Positions 1-8,335 of a DNA stretch of 37,131 nucleotides are shown here, piece after piece; position 1 is the first letter of the stretch; each line of letters starts with the position of its first letter. The stretch comes from Acidobacteriota bacterium (lineage in GTDB: Bacteria > Acidobacteriota > Terriglobia > Acidiferrales > UBA7541): contig QHYZ01000031.1 in NCBI GenBank assembly GCA_003225295.1, forward strand, positions 1 through 37,131, in the 5' to 3' direction. Position numbers and translations under genes: made by a program. The notes beneath the pieces were generated by a model, which was not told the DNA's origin, did no database searches, and saw nothing but the letters and a program-made list of their open reading frames with translations.

Positions 1-1
1 A

Positions 2-88
2 ATCGCTTGTCCCATGGAAAACGAGCTGTACGTCGCTGAACTCCTCAACTGGCGGGTTCAGAAATTAATTCTGGAGGCGCCACACTAG
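2..88 (+). CDS. Possible 3' end of a CDS running in from the left edge (unidentified)
   Basis: One forward frame is open from the window edge to a TAG at 86-88 and reads MENELYVAELLNWRVQKL near its end, a protein-like composition. A small stem-loop (93-115) follows the stop at once, as expected behind a gene. The fragment is far too short to assign a family, and it could be chance. Extending the sequence leftwards would settle it. Confidence 0.25.
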   Translation: MACPMENELYVAELLNWRVQKLILEAPH

Positions 89-92
89 TTTC

Positions 93-115
93 CCGCCTGT
101 CGGGAGCGACAGCGG
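93..115 (+). terminator. Stem-loop, possible weak terminator of the upstream gene
   Basis: CCGC-c-TGTCG pairs with CGACA-GCGG around a GGAG loop, leaving one bulged C. It sits 4 nt after the stop of the partial frame at the left edge and about 85 nt before fhs. There is no strong T-run behind it, so it may be a processing or weak termination structure. Confidence 0.3.
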
Positions 116-200
116 CAAGCTGGGTTTTATGCCAAGCGCCGCAAGTGTGTTACTCTCTCCGTCCGCGCCGAAATCTTTGCGCTCGTGACTCAAGACTTTT

Positions 201-1817
201 ATGCAAGAGACTCTTCTTCCGATTCAAGCTGTCGCGCGCAAACTTGAAATTCCAGAGAAATATCTTGAACAATTGGGGTCAAAAAGCGGAAAAGTCAAGC
301 TCGAGCTGCTCTCTGATCCCACCTTCAAGCGCCGCGGAAAATTAATCATTGTCACCGCCACCACGCCTACAGCTGCGGGAGAAGGCAAGACCGTCACCTC
401 CATCAGCCTCACCCAGGGTCTCGCCCACATCGGGAAGAGCGTGGTCATCACCTCGCGCGAGCCGTCTCTCGGCCCGGTGTTCGGCATGAAGGGCGGCGCC
501 GCCGGGGGCGGCCTTTCGCAAATCGAGCCGAGTGCGAAAATCAATCTCCATTTCCACGGCGATTTTCACGCCATCGCCTCGGCGCACAATTTGCTCGCCG
601 CTCTTATCGATGCGCATCTCTTCCACGGCAACGATCTGCATCTTGATCCCGAGCGCATCACCTGGCCCCGTACCATCGACATGAACGACCGCGCCTTGCG
701 CCGCATCGCCGTTTCGCTCGACAGCAAGAAAGAGGGCAGCGGCCGCCAAACCGGCTTCATCATCACCGCCGCTTCGGAAATCATGGCCATCGTCGCCCTT
801 GCGAAAGATCTCCAGGATCTTCGCCGGCGGCTCGATTGCATCGTCGTCGCTGTCACCCGTGACGGAAAACCGGTCAGCGCTTGCGACCTCGGCGCGACCG
901 GAGGAATGATGGCGCTGCTCGCAGAAGCCATTCTCCCCAATCTGGTCCAAACCACCGACGGCACGCCCGCCTTGGTTCACGCCGGACCCTTCGGCAATAT
1001 CGCCCACGGCACGAGCAGTGTCATTTCCCAGGAAATGAGTTTGCGCCTGGCCGACTACGTCGTGAACGAATGCGGCTTTGCCTCCGATCTCGGTGCGGAA
1101 AAATATTTCGACATCGTCATGCCACAATCGGGCATCACCCCGGCAGCGGCCGTTCTCGTCACCACCGTGCGGAGCATACGCAACCAGGGCGAAGGAGCAG
1201 ATTTCGAACGTGGCCTGCCCAACCTCGGCAAGCACATCGAAATCCTGCAGAAATTCGGGGTGCCAACGATCGCCGCCATCAATAGGTTCCCGACGGATAC
1301 GGACGACGAACTGAATCGCGTAGCCGCTTACTGCGCGGAACGCGGAGTCGACAGCGCCCTCTCCGAAGGATTCGCAAAAGGCGGCCCCGGCGCGAAAGAT
1401 CTCGCCGAAAAAGTTGTCCAAGCCATTGCGAAGAATCCCGCGCCCGCCGCGCATCCACTTTATTCTCCGGGCGAACCGTTCACAGAGAAAATTCAGAGAG
1501 TCGCAAAGAGCATTTATGGCGCGAGCGGCGTGAATTTCAGCGAGCAAGCCAAAGCCAAGCTGCAACAATTCACGGAATGGGGCTACGGAAAATTGCCCGT
1601 TTGCATGGCCAAGACGCAGTATTCCTTATCCGATGATCCGAAGCGCCTTGGCGCACCGGCTGGCTGGACGCTCAACGTCAACAACGCCTCGCTTTCCGCG
1701 GGTGCCGGCTTCGTGGTGGTGATCTCCGGCAACATGATGCTTATGCCCGGCCTTCCAAAAGTCTGGCGAGGCTCCTCCATCGACGTGGACGATAGCGGCG
1801 CCATAATCGGCGTCTGA
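201..1817 (+). CDS. fhs: Formate--tetrahydrofolate ligase (10-formyl-THF synthetase)
   Basis: ATP-dependent ligation of formate to tetrahydrofolate, giving 10-formyl-THF; a soluble cytoplasmic enzyme of one-carbon metabolism. The 538-residue product is close to the usual ~555. It shows the family P-loop TPTAAGEGKT at about residues 55-64 (normally TPTPAGEGKTT), then EPSLGPVFGMKGGAAGGG, a conserved DMNDRALR segment, and the VTTVRSIR strand followed by a GLPNLGKHIE helix. The ATG at 201 gives a full-length N-terminus; a short frame opening at 145 is only an overlap in another frame. The gene stands alone, and the next gene begins 200 nt on. In acetogens Fhs serves the Wood-Ljungdahl pathway, but no other gene of that pathway is in view, so ordinary folate one-carbon supply is the safer reading. 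A small G-U containing hairpin lies at about 1849-1866. Confidence 0.95.
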   Translation: MQETLLPIQAVARKLEIPEKYLEQLGSKSGKVKLELLSDPTFKRRGKLIIVTATTPTAAGEGKTVTSISLTQGLAHIGKSVVITSREPSLGPVFGMKGGAAGGGLSQIEPSAKINLHFHGDFHAIASAHNLLAALIDAHLFHGNDLHLDPERITWPRTIDMNDRALRRIAVSLDSKKEGSGRQTGFIITAASEIMAIVALAKDLQDLRRRLDCIVVAVTRDGKPVSACDLGATGGMMALLAEAILPNLVQTTDGTPALVHAGPFGNIAHGTSSVISQEMSLRLADYVVNECGFASDLGAEKYFDIVMPQSGITPAAAVLVTTVRSIRNQGEGADFERGLPNLGKHIEILQKFGVPTIAAINRFPTDTDDELNRVAAYCAERGVDSALSEGFAKGGPGAKDLAEKVVQAIAKNPAPAAHPLYSPGEPFTEKIQRVAKSIYGASGVNFSEQAKAKLQQFTEWGYGKLPVCMAKTQYSLSDDPKRLGAPAGWTLNVNNASLSAGAGFVVVISGNMMLMPGLPKVWRGSSIDVDDSGAIIGV

Positions 1818-2017
1818 AGTGCCGTCCTGATGACGTTGTTCGGAACGTGCTGTCCTTTTGGGCAGCCTGCAGCTCGCTGTACGTCTGTACTATGGCCAGC
1901 AGGACCGCTGGCTGCAAAAATAGAGAGCTGGCTGGGCCGTTGCGTGGACGGCTCTCCAAAGCTTGAGCTTTTTTCTGGGGATGCCTAGACTCGCGGCACA
2001 CGAGGGACAATCCTATT

Positions 2018-3523
2018 GTGGCTTCTGCAATGAACACCCGTCATTCGACCACCTCGCCGCCGGCGAGTCCTTCGACAGCGGTTCGGGCAACGGCCCAGAC
2101 CTATCCAATGAAGATTCCGATAGCTCACGAAGTGCCGGTGACCGCGACCGGCGCACGCCCGGGAGACAGTGGCGGCCAGCGGAAGCTGCTCACGGAAGAG
2201 GCGAGCACGGTTCTGGCCTTTGAGAATGGCGGAGTGATGCGGCTCTCCGCAGCGGTGGCCGTCGGGCAGTTGCTGCTTCTTACCAACAAGGAAACCGGGC
2301 GCGAAGTTGTGGCGCAAGTGATACGCAAGCGCGACTTCCGGCCGACGAGTTGTTACGTCGAAGTGGAATTCAGCGAACCCTCGCACGGATTCTGGGGCAT
2401 CGAGTTTCCCGAAATGCCGGAACTCGCACCAGCAAACGCGCAGCAAAGAGACGCGGCCGAGTTCGTGCATGAAGTGGAAGCCATCGCTGACCGACCGAGA
2501 GCGCCGGTGCGCGCTCCCAGCGCGCTCGAAGTCACAGCATTGAAGCACGAAGTCGAGGCGCTGCGCATGCAACTGAAATTGTTGCAAACCGAGACTGGGG
2601 CAGGGAATTCATCTGCGCCCGCGGTGAGTCTCGATGCTCCCACAAACGTCGCCGTTATTGCTCCTCATGGGTCTGCCGCACTGCCGATAGACCGTGAAGA
2701 GACCTCATTTTCCGAAGAGAATCTTTTGCCGAAGCCGGCACTGGACTTTGAAGAGGCATTGGCACCAGTCAAGCGTAGTTCGAAACGCAAGCAGAAACTC
2801 GCCACAAGCCGGCGATCAGGAACGCTGCGCCTCGGGCTACTTTTTGTGACGCTATTGCTCGTCGCTGCGAGCACGGCATGGTACCAGCATCGGCTATCGT
2901 GGCGGCCGCAGCCGAAGAGAGTTTCTGCCGGCGCGGCCTCGAGCATCGCCGCTCGCCCAGGTCCTACGGTGAGCTCCGCGCCTCGGCAGGCAGCCGACCC
3001 ACAGTCGACAACAAGGGCCAGCGCCGCCGCTTCTCAGCCGAGCGCCGCTTCACACGACAGAGCGTCATCCGCGCCTGCGGGAGCGGCGGGGCATGCCAAA
3101 CTCGCCGTGCCCGCGCCGCCCGCGCCCGGCAACGCAGCTGCGGCGGCGGTTCAGGAAAAATCAGCGGCAGGTCGCTCCGCCGCAAAGCGCGGGGTGCGGC
3201 GTCCATCGAGCGAAGCCCCTCCGGATTCGGCAACACCTTCTTCGGAGGAAGCACCTATCGTGCCGCCGAAATTGATCAAGTCGGTCCGAGCGATTGCTCC
3301 GCCCGATGCCTTACGGGATTTTGTTACCGGCAATGTGACGCTGAACGCCGTCGTAGACGCCTCGGGACAAGTGAAATCGATGAAGGTACTTTCAGGACCG
3401 GCTTCTTTTCACACCGCCGCCATGGATGCCCTCAAGCAGTACCGCTACGAACCAGCCACACAGCGTGGCAAGCCCGTCGCCGATCACATTATCGTTACGA
3501 TCAAATTCTGGTTCGAGCCATAA
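2018..3523 (+). CDS. PilZ-like / TonB C-terminal domain hybrid membrane protein
   Basis: Function unknown; architecture clear. Residues ~55-135 look like an acidobacterial PilZ-type barrel (LSAAVAVGQLLLLTN, then VIRKRDFRPTSCYVEVEF and FWGIEFPE). Residues ~165-192 form a probable short coiled coil. A basic stretch (KRSSKRKQK, ~252-260) precedes one membrane helix at ~269-288, so the N-terminus should be cytoplasmic. An Ala/Pro/Ser-rich spacer of about 120 residues follows. A TonB C-terminal fold occupies ~420-501 (GNVTLNAVVDASGQVKSMKV, ALKQYRYEPA, IIVTIKFWF). This suggests a protein with a cytoplasmic sensor-like domain and a periplasmic TonB-like tip. The classic PilZ RxxxR and (D/N)xSxxG motifs are not visible, so c-di-GMP binding is doubtful. 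The GTG start at 2018 is used; an ATG at 2030 is the alternative. A decayed gene lies convergent to it downstream. Confidence 0.8.
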   Translation: MASAMNTRHSTTSPPASPSTAVRATAQTYPMKIPIAHEVPVTATGARPGDSGGQRKLLTEEASTVLAFENGGVMRLSAAVAVGQLLLLTNKETGREVVAQVIRKRDFRPTSCYVEVEFSEPSHGFWGIEFPEMPELAPANAQQRDAAEFVHEVEAIADRPRAPVRAPSALEVTALKHEVEALRMQLKLLQTETGAGNSSAPAVSLDAPTNVAVIAPHGSAALPIDREETSFSEENLLPKPALDFEEALAPVKRSSKRKQKLATSRRSGTLRLGLLFVTLLLVAASTAWYQHRLSWRPQPKRVSAGAASSIAARPGPTVSSAPRQAADPQSTTRASAAASQPSAASHDRASSAPAGAAGHAKLAVPAPPAPGNAAAAAVQEKSAAGRSAAKRGVRRPSSEAPPDSATPSSEEAPIVPPKLIKSVRAIAPPDALRDFVTGNVTLNAVVDASGQVKSMKVLSGPASFHTAAMDALKQYRYEPATQRGKPVADHIIVTIKFWFEP

Positions 3524-3639
3524 CCCGTCTGGTGGGAGGGCGCGAGCGTCCACCCACGCAGCGCCGGCTTCATGTCGCCATCTTCTCTGTGGGCATGGCA
3601 CAGCCGTGCCTCTTGCCATCGCCTCGTGGTAACTTGCCT

Positions 3640-4081
3640 ACAAATGCCCTGTCTCCGGCGAGAACTGTACGGCTTCTGGGTTACGCAAACGCCTGATGAC
3701 GACGCTGGCGGCTCGGACGACGTCGCTGCCATCGCCTTCAGAGCCGGCACCTGCGGGAGAATCTGCGCGATCAAGACGAAGAGATTCAGATAGATGGCAA
3801 TTGCGGTGGTGCCGCATAGACCCGGCGCCACGCGCCGCTGAGATCAAAAGATGTAGCGTGCCAGGATCGCCACCGCCGGCGCGGTCAACGAAACGATGCC
3901 GACTCCATGCGACGGTGGAAAAAGGCACCCCGTCGCGCTCGTGAGCAAGCTAGTGACTAGAAACAGCGCCGTCCAGCCGTTTCGCGGCGAGCAGCCCGCA
4001 CACCAACACATATCCAGCGAAGATCCCGATCAAACTCAACAGCACGCGCGCGAGAGTAAATGTCGTCATACCCAAGAACAT
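3640..4081 (-). pseudogene. Decayed small membrane protein gene (several frameshifts)
   Basis: The reverse strand has a good ribosome site (GGAGG, about 5 nt before the ATG at 4081) followed by a readable membrane protein broken across three frames. Frame one gives TFTLARVLLSLIGIFAGYVLV and stops at TAG after about 43 codons. Frame two continues as WTALFLVTSLLTSATGCLF, then GVGIVSLTAPAVAILARYIF, and hits TGA. The next pieces are DLSGAWRRVYA and, after another slip, TTAIAIYLNLFVLIAQILPQ with VPALKAMAATSSEPP. Joined together they make a roughly 140-residue protein with about four membrane helices, resembling small uncharacterised acidobacterial membrane proteins. The 3' end is approximate. At least two indels rule out one intact frame; sequencing error is the alternative explanation. 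Confidence 0.7.
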
Positions 4082-4324
4082 GATAACCTCCACCGCCGGA
4101 ACCTCCTTTCGATCATCTCATCGACCGAGAAGATACTGCTCTGACTCTAGGCGCGCTTTCTAAGGTGTTATCTGGCGCGTGGCACCGCCTGCAAGAGTTT
4201 CGCCTCCTCCCGCGGCCCGTTCCGCACGACAGAGAAAAATCGTGAGTGACGAGTCGTGCCGATGGCGCATCGAAGTTGGCAGCCCGCCCGCTCAGGGCGG
4301 AAGAATCCGAGAATGAGGTGACTT

Positions 4325-4861
4325 ATGACTTCTTACGGCGCCAAAGACTTAGCCAGTGCGTTTCGTACGGTACGCAAGAACACCATTCAGGTTGCGGAGG
4401 ACATCCCCGAGGCGAGGTACGGCTTCGTGGCCGCGCCCGACGTGCGAACCGTCGCGCGGATGTTGACGCACGTCGCCATCGCCACGCGGATATGGGAAGA
4501 AGTCCACAAAAAGCGTCTCACTACTCTGGTTGGCTTCGACTTTTTCGGCATGATGGACCGGTTCAACGCGGAGGAAGCCAAGACCAGATCCAAGCTGGAG
4601 ATTCTCGATCTGCTGCGAACCGAAGGGGAGCAGTTCGGGGCGTGGATGGAAACTCTCACGCCGGAAATCCTCGCAGAAACGATAACCGAGCCGGACGGGA
4701 AAACGCAGAAGACGCGGTTCGAGAGGCTGCTTGGCGTTAAGGAGCATGAGATGCACCATCGTGCCCAACTGATGCTGATCGAGCGCCAACTGGGCATCGT
4801 TCCGCATCTCACGCGGCAGTTCAACGACAGAGTCGCCCAGATGCGCGCCGCCCGCGTTTAG
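4325..4861 (+). CDS. DinB-family (YfiT/DinB-fold) protein
   Basis: A four-helix-bundle DinB-fold protein of 178 residues, normal for the family. The three histidines that usually hold a divalent metal are present: H49 (MLTHVA) and the H141/H145 pair in KEHEMHHRAQL. Members act as metal-dependent thiol transferases or unknown stress proteins; the specific reaction cannot be read from sequence. The start is the ATG at 4325, preceded by GAGGTG. A frame opening at 4246 is an out-of-frame overlap. The gene is single, between a decayed membrane protein gene on the other strand and a convergent dioxygenase-like gene. Confidence 0.8.
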   Translation: MTSYGAKDLASAFRTVRKNTIQVAEDIPEARYGFVAAPDVRTVARMLTHVAIATRIWEEVHKKRLTTLVGFDFFGMMDRFNAEEAKTRSKLEILDLLRTEGEQFGAWMETLTPEILAETITEPDGKTQKTRFERLLGVKEHEMHHRAQLMLIERQLGIVPHLTRQFNDRVAQMRAARV

Positions 4862-4909
4862 GCCGCCTCGGCGGACGAACCGTCACTAAACTGTGATATT
4901 CCATGATGG

Positions 4910-5812
4910 TCATAACTTGGATCCTGCCAACTGACGATCAAACAACAGGGGAAAGAACTGTCCCTCCATCCTGTCCCCGCTAGAAATTACGGGGACGCCT
5001 TGGAGCAGTGGTTCATTCGAATTCGACATGACGCCATCACGAAAAACGTTAATCACCGTGGCGCGGCGCGGTGCGGGCGTATCGTTCGCGCCCGAGCCGT
5101 GCATCGTTCGGGCATGATGAAACGAACCTTCGCCCTTTTTCAACTCGATGGCAACAGGCTCGAACTTGCCTTTCAGCTCTTCGGGCAGCGTGTCGCGGAT
5201 GGCGTTCATTTCCCCGGTCAGAACGGGCTTAGGCAAGTCGGGCCATTTGTGACTTCCTGGAACGTAATTCAAGCAGCCGTTTTCACGGGTTGAATCGTCC
5301 AAGCCAATCCAACAGGTGAGGTGCGCCAGAGGCCTCGTTCTTGTCCAGTACGAATAATCCTGGTGCCAGGCCACCACACCGCCATGCCGTGCCGGTTTGC
5401 AAAAAAGCTGGTCGTGCCAGAAGCGCACCGGACCTCCCAATAACTGGGATGCCGGCACCAGGAACACGGGGTTCCAAAGCAGATCGTGAAAGCCGGGCAG
5501 AGCGCGCCAAGCACCTAGGGCGTGAAAAACGACGCGGTTCGGATCCGTCGATTCGTTGGAGTGGTATTCGTGGAATAAATGCCGGCAGGAATGTCCCGGA
5601 TCCATCAGTTGTTGCAATTCTGCACGCAGAACTTCCACCTGCTCGTCGGTCAGAATGCGAATGCCTTTTAAGTATCCATTTTCGCGGAAAAATTCGAGCT
5701 GCTCCTCGCTCAGGCGGTAGCGATCCCAGTCGTCGGAGGTAGTTGAGCGGGCAAACAGCGTGCTGACCGGGTAATGGTAACGGGATAGGTCTTCCATCAT
5801 GGTAGAACTCAA
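4910..5812 (-). CDS. Phytanoyl-CoA dioxygenase (PhyH) family Fe(II)/2-oxoglutarate oxygenase
   Basis: A 300-residue member of the PhyH group of non-haem iron, 2-oxoglutarate dependent oxygenases. The iron-binding facial triad is visible: H150 and D152 in AWHQDYSYW, with the distal histidine most likely H238 in RTMHGSGAN, followed by arginines (APRRAT, ~249-250) that usually hold 2-oxoglutarate. The N-terminal [15 protein letters not shown] helix and the [11 protein letters not shown] strand are also typical. The substrate is unknown: bacterial PhyH enzymes hydroxylate lipids, amino acids, ectoine or small metabolites, and no pathway genes are adjacent. The coordinates use a TTG at 5812, which sits about 12 nt from an AAGGAGAG site. 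An ATG 12 nt further in (5800) is a good alternative. Confidence 0.85.
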   Translation of the reverse strand: MSSTMMEDLSRYHYPVSTLFARSTTSDDWDRYRLSEEQLEFFRENGYLKGIRILTDEQVEVLRAELQQLMDPGHSCRHLFHEYHSNESTDPNRVVFHALGAWRALPGFHDLLWNPVFLVPASQLLGGPVRFWHDQLFCKPARHGGVVAWHQDYSYWTRTRPLAHLTCWIGLDDSTRENGCLNYVPGSHKWPDLPKPVLTGEMNAIRDTLPEELKGKFEPVAIELKKGEGSFHHARTMHGSGANDTPAPRRATVINVFRDGVMSNSNEPLLQGVPVISSGDRMEGQFFPLLFDRQLAGSKL

Positions 5813-6015
5813 AAGACGAAAAATCTCTCCTTCGAGAGCTCACCTCTGAACAAAAGAAACGTGCTGGCCGGTTTGAATCTTAGTTGAGTCGCGGCGGAAA
5901 CACAAAGTTCTCAGATCTTCCGGTAGATACGCGACACGCCGCCTACCTCTCTTGGAGGTGAGGCTCGCAGGTCAGGATATCGGAAGCGGGAGTTCTCGGG
6001 TCTGCCGGTGGGAGG

Positions 6016-6290
6016 ACCATCGAAGGTGACGAGCGTTAGTTGCGAGCCTGACGTTAATGCGCACACTTAGCAATCGGCTCGGTCCTTGGTAGCGGGGCGG
6101 CGGCCGTTCAAAATGCGTTCGATGCCGCTGGGGTCGTCCAGCCAGGCAACGCGGTCGTCTTGGAGCCAGCGATCATAGGTTTGCCAGGCCTGCGGCTGAT
6201 TCATGACTTCGTCACCCGTAACCGCCTCCGCGAGAGGAAGAAAAAGCAGAGCTGGGTGAAGCGGCAGAAACACAGGCGGGGAATCCTCAG
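6016..6290 (-). pseudogene. vapC (PIN-domain toxin) relic, frameshifted
   Basis: The reverse strand carries pieces of a VapC-type PIN-domain ribonuclease in different frames. CRFTQLCFF is followed after a slip by AEAVTGDEVMNQPQAWQTYD and RWLQDDRVAWLDDP. About 60 nt later SGSQLTLVTFDG matches the PIN C-terminal strand with its late acidic residue. The expected block between them is short and interrupted by a TAA. The N-terminal part with the first catalytic Asp is not found, and neither is a VapB partner. Boundaries are approximate. An uninterrupted frame of 144 codons spanning 6067-6501 contains part of this relic but runs into non-coding sequence at its start. Confidence 0.65.
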
Positions 6291-6507
6291 AAGGTTCGGA
6301 AGAACCCGCGGCGTGCGCATTTGGACCGTACGGATATGGTAACGCTCCGTTTGATGGTCGGCCGGATCTTATATCTCCTTTCTTGTCGGGCTCTTCCGCA
6401 CTCTTCAAGTTCCGTATCCCGGAACTCCTTTGTTTGCACTCATGCGAAAACAGCCGGCGCGTATGCGAACAATTCCCAATCTGGACCTCATCACCCGTCA
6501 CTTGTAT

Positions 6508-6577
6508 TCAAGTTTTTTCTTTTCAAACTCTTGTGCTTTTTTTTTGAACTAGCAAATCAAGTCTTTTCTTTTCAACC
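6508..6577 (+). repeat. Pair of 21-bp near-identical T-rich direct repeats upstream of pruA
   Basis: Two copies begin with TCAAGT, continue as a pyrimidine tract and end in TTTTCAA (6508-6528 and 6557-6577). They agree at 19 of 21 positions, with starts 49 nt apart. Between them lies a run of ten T. They stand about 120-190 nt before the likely pruA promoter. They could be regulator sites, an UP-like element or leftover repeat DNA; nothing else identifies them. Confidence 0.6.
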
Positions 6578-6698
6578 GATTCCGCGCTCTTCTGCCAAAC
6601 ACCAGCGGTGCGGTACTCCCTCGCCTCCGTTTGGAACTCCCCATTCGCACACCGCGAGGAACGTCCGGAGTAGCCATGATTTTCCGCCGGGCACCCGC

Positions 6699-6728
6699 TT
6701 GTCGCACCCTTTCAGGACGCAGTACAAT
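6699..6728 (+). promoter_or_regulatory. Likely sigma-70-type promoter of pruA
   Basis: TTGTCG at 6699-6704 and TACAAT at 6723-6728 are separated by 18 nt. The -10 matches the consensus at 5 of 6 positions and the -35 at 4 of 6. The predicted leader is about 27 nt and contains a strong GAGGAGG ribosome site just before the ATG at 6761. Confidence 0.45.
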
Positions 6729-6760
6729 GAGCTGTTTGCACCTCGAGGAGGGAACCCGCC

Positions 6761-8335
6761 ATGGCCACTGCGGAACAGACAGTCCACGTTTCCGAGTTCA
6801 CCAACGAGCCTTTTATTGATTTTACGAAGCCAGAAAACCGCTCGCGCATGGGCGAGGCGCTCAAAAAGGTGAAATCCGAGTTTGGCCGCGAATACCCGAT
6901 GTGGCTCAACGGGCAGAAGGTGACCACCACGGACAAGCGCACCTCCACCAACCCCTCGCGGCCGTCGGAGGTCATTGGCGTTTTTCAAAACGCCACGAAG
7001 GAGATGGCTAGGCAGGCGGTCGAAGACGCCCACAGATACTTTGACACGTGGAAGAGATTTTCCGCCCAGGAACGCGCGAAGTGTCTCTTTCGTGCGGCGA
7101 AGATGGTGCGGGAACGCAAGTTCGAGCTGAACGCACTGGTGTGCTACGAGGTAGGCAAGACGTGGGTCGAAGCGGATGCGGATATCGCCGAAACGATCGA
7201 CTTCCTTGAATTCTACGGCCGCGAAATGCTGCGATTGGGCGAGCCGCAGAAACTGACGCCGATGCGCGGCGAGCGCAACTACCTTGTGTATATTCCACTC
7301 GGCGTCGGCGTCGTCATTCCGCCCTGGAATTTTCCGTGCGCGATCATGGCGGGAATGACCGTGGCATCGCTGGTTACGGGGAATACCGTGATCCTGAAGC
7401 CGGCGGCGGATTCACCGACCATCGCGGCAAGATTCATCGACATTCTGTATGAGGCTGGCATTCCCAAGGAAGCGGTGAACTTCATTACCGGACCGGGCAG
7501 CGTCATTGGCGATGTGCTCGTACAGCATCCGAAGACGCGGTACATCGGATTTACAGGCTCGAAGGAAGTGGGGCTGCGGATCAGCGAACTTGCTGGAAAG
7601 ACCGTTCCCGGGCAGATGTGGATCAAGCGCACGGTGCTGGAAATGGGCGGCAAGGACGGGATCGTGGTGGACGAAGAGGCCGATATCGACGCGGCGGTGG
7701 AAGGCACGGTGCAGGCGGCGTTCGGGTATCAAGGGCAGAAATGTTCGGCGTGTTCGCGCGCGATCGTCTCCGAAAAGATCTACGACACGTTCGTACAGAA
7801 GCTGGTGGAGCGCACGAAAAAAATCACCGTCGGACCGAGCGAAGATCCAGACAATTACATGGGTCCGGTCATCAGCCCGTCGGCGATGAAAACGATTCTG
7901 GATTACATTGAGGTCGGAAGGAAGGAAGGGAAGTTGCTCATCGGCGGAAAACGCGCGGTGGGCGACGGCTACTTCATCGAGCCGACGATTATTGTGGATG
8001 TCGATCCCAAGTCGCGGCTGGCCCAGGAGGAAGTGTTCGGTCCCGTGCTGGCGGTGATCAAGGCGCAGAATTACGACCAGGCGCTGGAGATCGCGAATAA
8101 TACGGAGTTTGGCTTGACCGGCGCGGTGTATTCGAAGAATCCGGAAAAAATCAAAAAGGCCGAAGAGACGTTTCACGTGGGCAATCTTTATTTGAACCGC
8201 AAGTGCACCGGGGCGATGGTAGGCGCGCATCCGTTTGGCGGGTTCAACATGTCTGGAACGGATTCCAAAGCAGGCGGGAAAGATTACTTGCTGCTGTTCA
8301 TGCAGGGCAAGTCCATCGCGGAAAAAGTGAGCTAA
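6761..8335 (+). CDS. pruA: 1-pyrroline-5-carboxylate / L-glutamate gamma-semialdehyde dehydrogenase
   Basis: NAD-dependent oxidation of L-glutamate gamma-semialdehyde to glutamate, the last step of proline and arginine/ornithine breakdown; cytoplasmic. The 524-residue length fits the stand-alone (RocA/PruA-type) enzyme rather than the PutA fusion. It has the aldehyde dehydrogenase fold: PPWNFP at ~187-192, GFTGS at ~263-267, the general base E294 in LEMGGKD and the nucleophile C328 in GYQGQKCSACSR, which is the P5CDH version of the cysteine loop. EEVFGPV and the C-terminal NRKCTGAMVGAHPFGG segment are also present. A GAGGAGG ribosome site supports the ATG at 6761. No proline dehydrogenase is in view. 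It meets an amino acid permease tail to tail, with stop codons overlapping by 4 nt. Confidence 0.93.
   Translation: MATAEQTVHVSEFTNEPFIDFTKPENRSRMGEALKKVKSEFGREYPMWLNGQKVTTTDKRTSTNPSRPSEVIGVFQNATKEMARQAVEDAHRYFDTWKRFSAQERAKCLFRAAKMVRERKFELNALVCYEVGKTWVEADADIAETIDFLEFYGREMLRLGEPQKLTPMRGERNYLVYIPLGVGVVIPPWNFPCAIMAGMTVASLVTGNTVILKPAADSPTIAARFIDILYEAGIPKEAVNFITGPGSVIGDVLVQHPKTRYIGFTGSKEVGLRISELAGKTVPGQMWIKRTVLEMGGKDGIVVDEEADIDAAVEGTVQAAFGYQGQKCSACSRAIVSEKIYDTFVQKLVERTKKITVGPSEDPDNYMGPVISPSAMKTILDYIEVGRKEGKLLIGGKRAVGDGYFIEPTIIVDVDPKSRLAQEEVFGPVLAVIKAQNYDQALEIANNTEFGLTGAVYSKNPEKIKKAEETFHVGNLYLNRKCTGAMVGAHPFGGFNMSGTDSKAGGKDYLLLFMQGKSIAEKVS

Noticed and set aside
342-1568. 408-codon reverse frame inside fhs
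   Set aside because: It is exactly antisense to a conserved enzyme, has an Asp/Arg/Gly-rich composition without family motifs, and arises from GC-rich third positions.
201-1817. Wood-Ljungdahl pathway locus
   Set aside because: Formate-THF ligase alone is common in non-acetogens; no other gene of the pathway is nearby.
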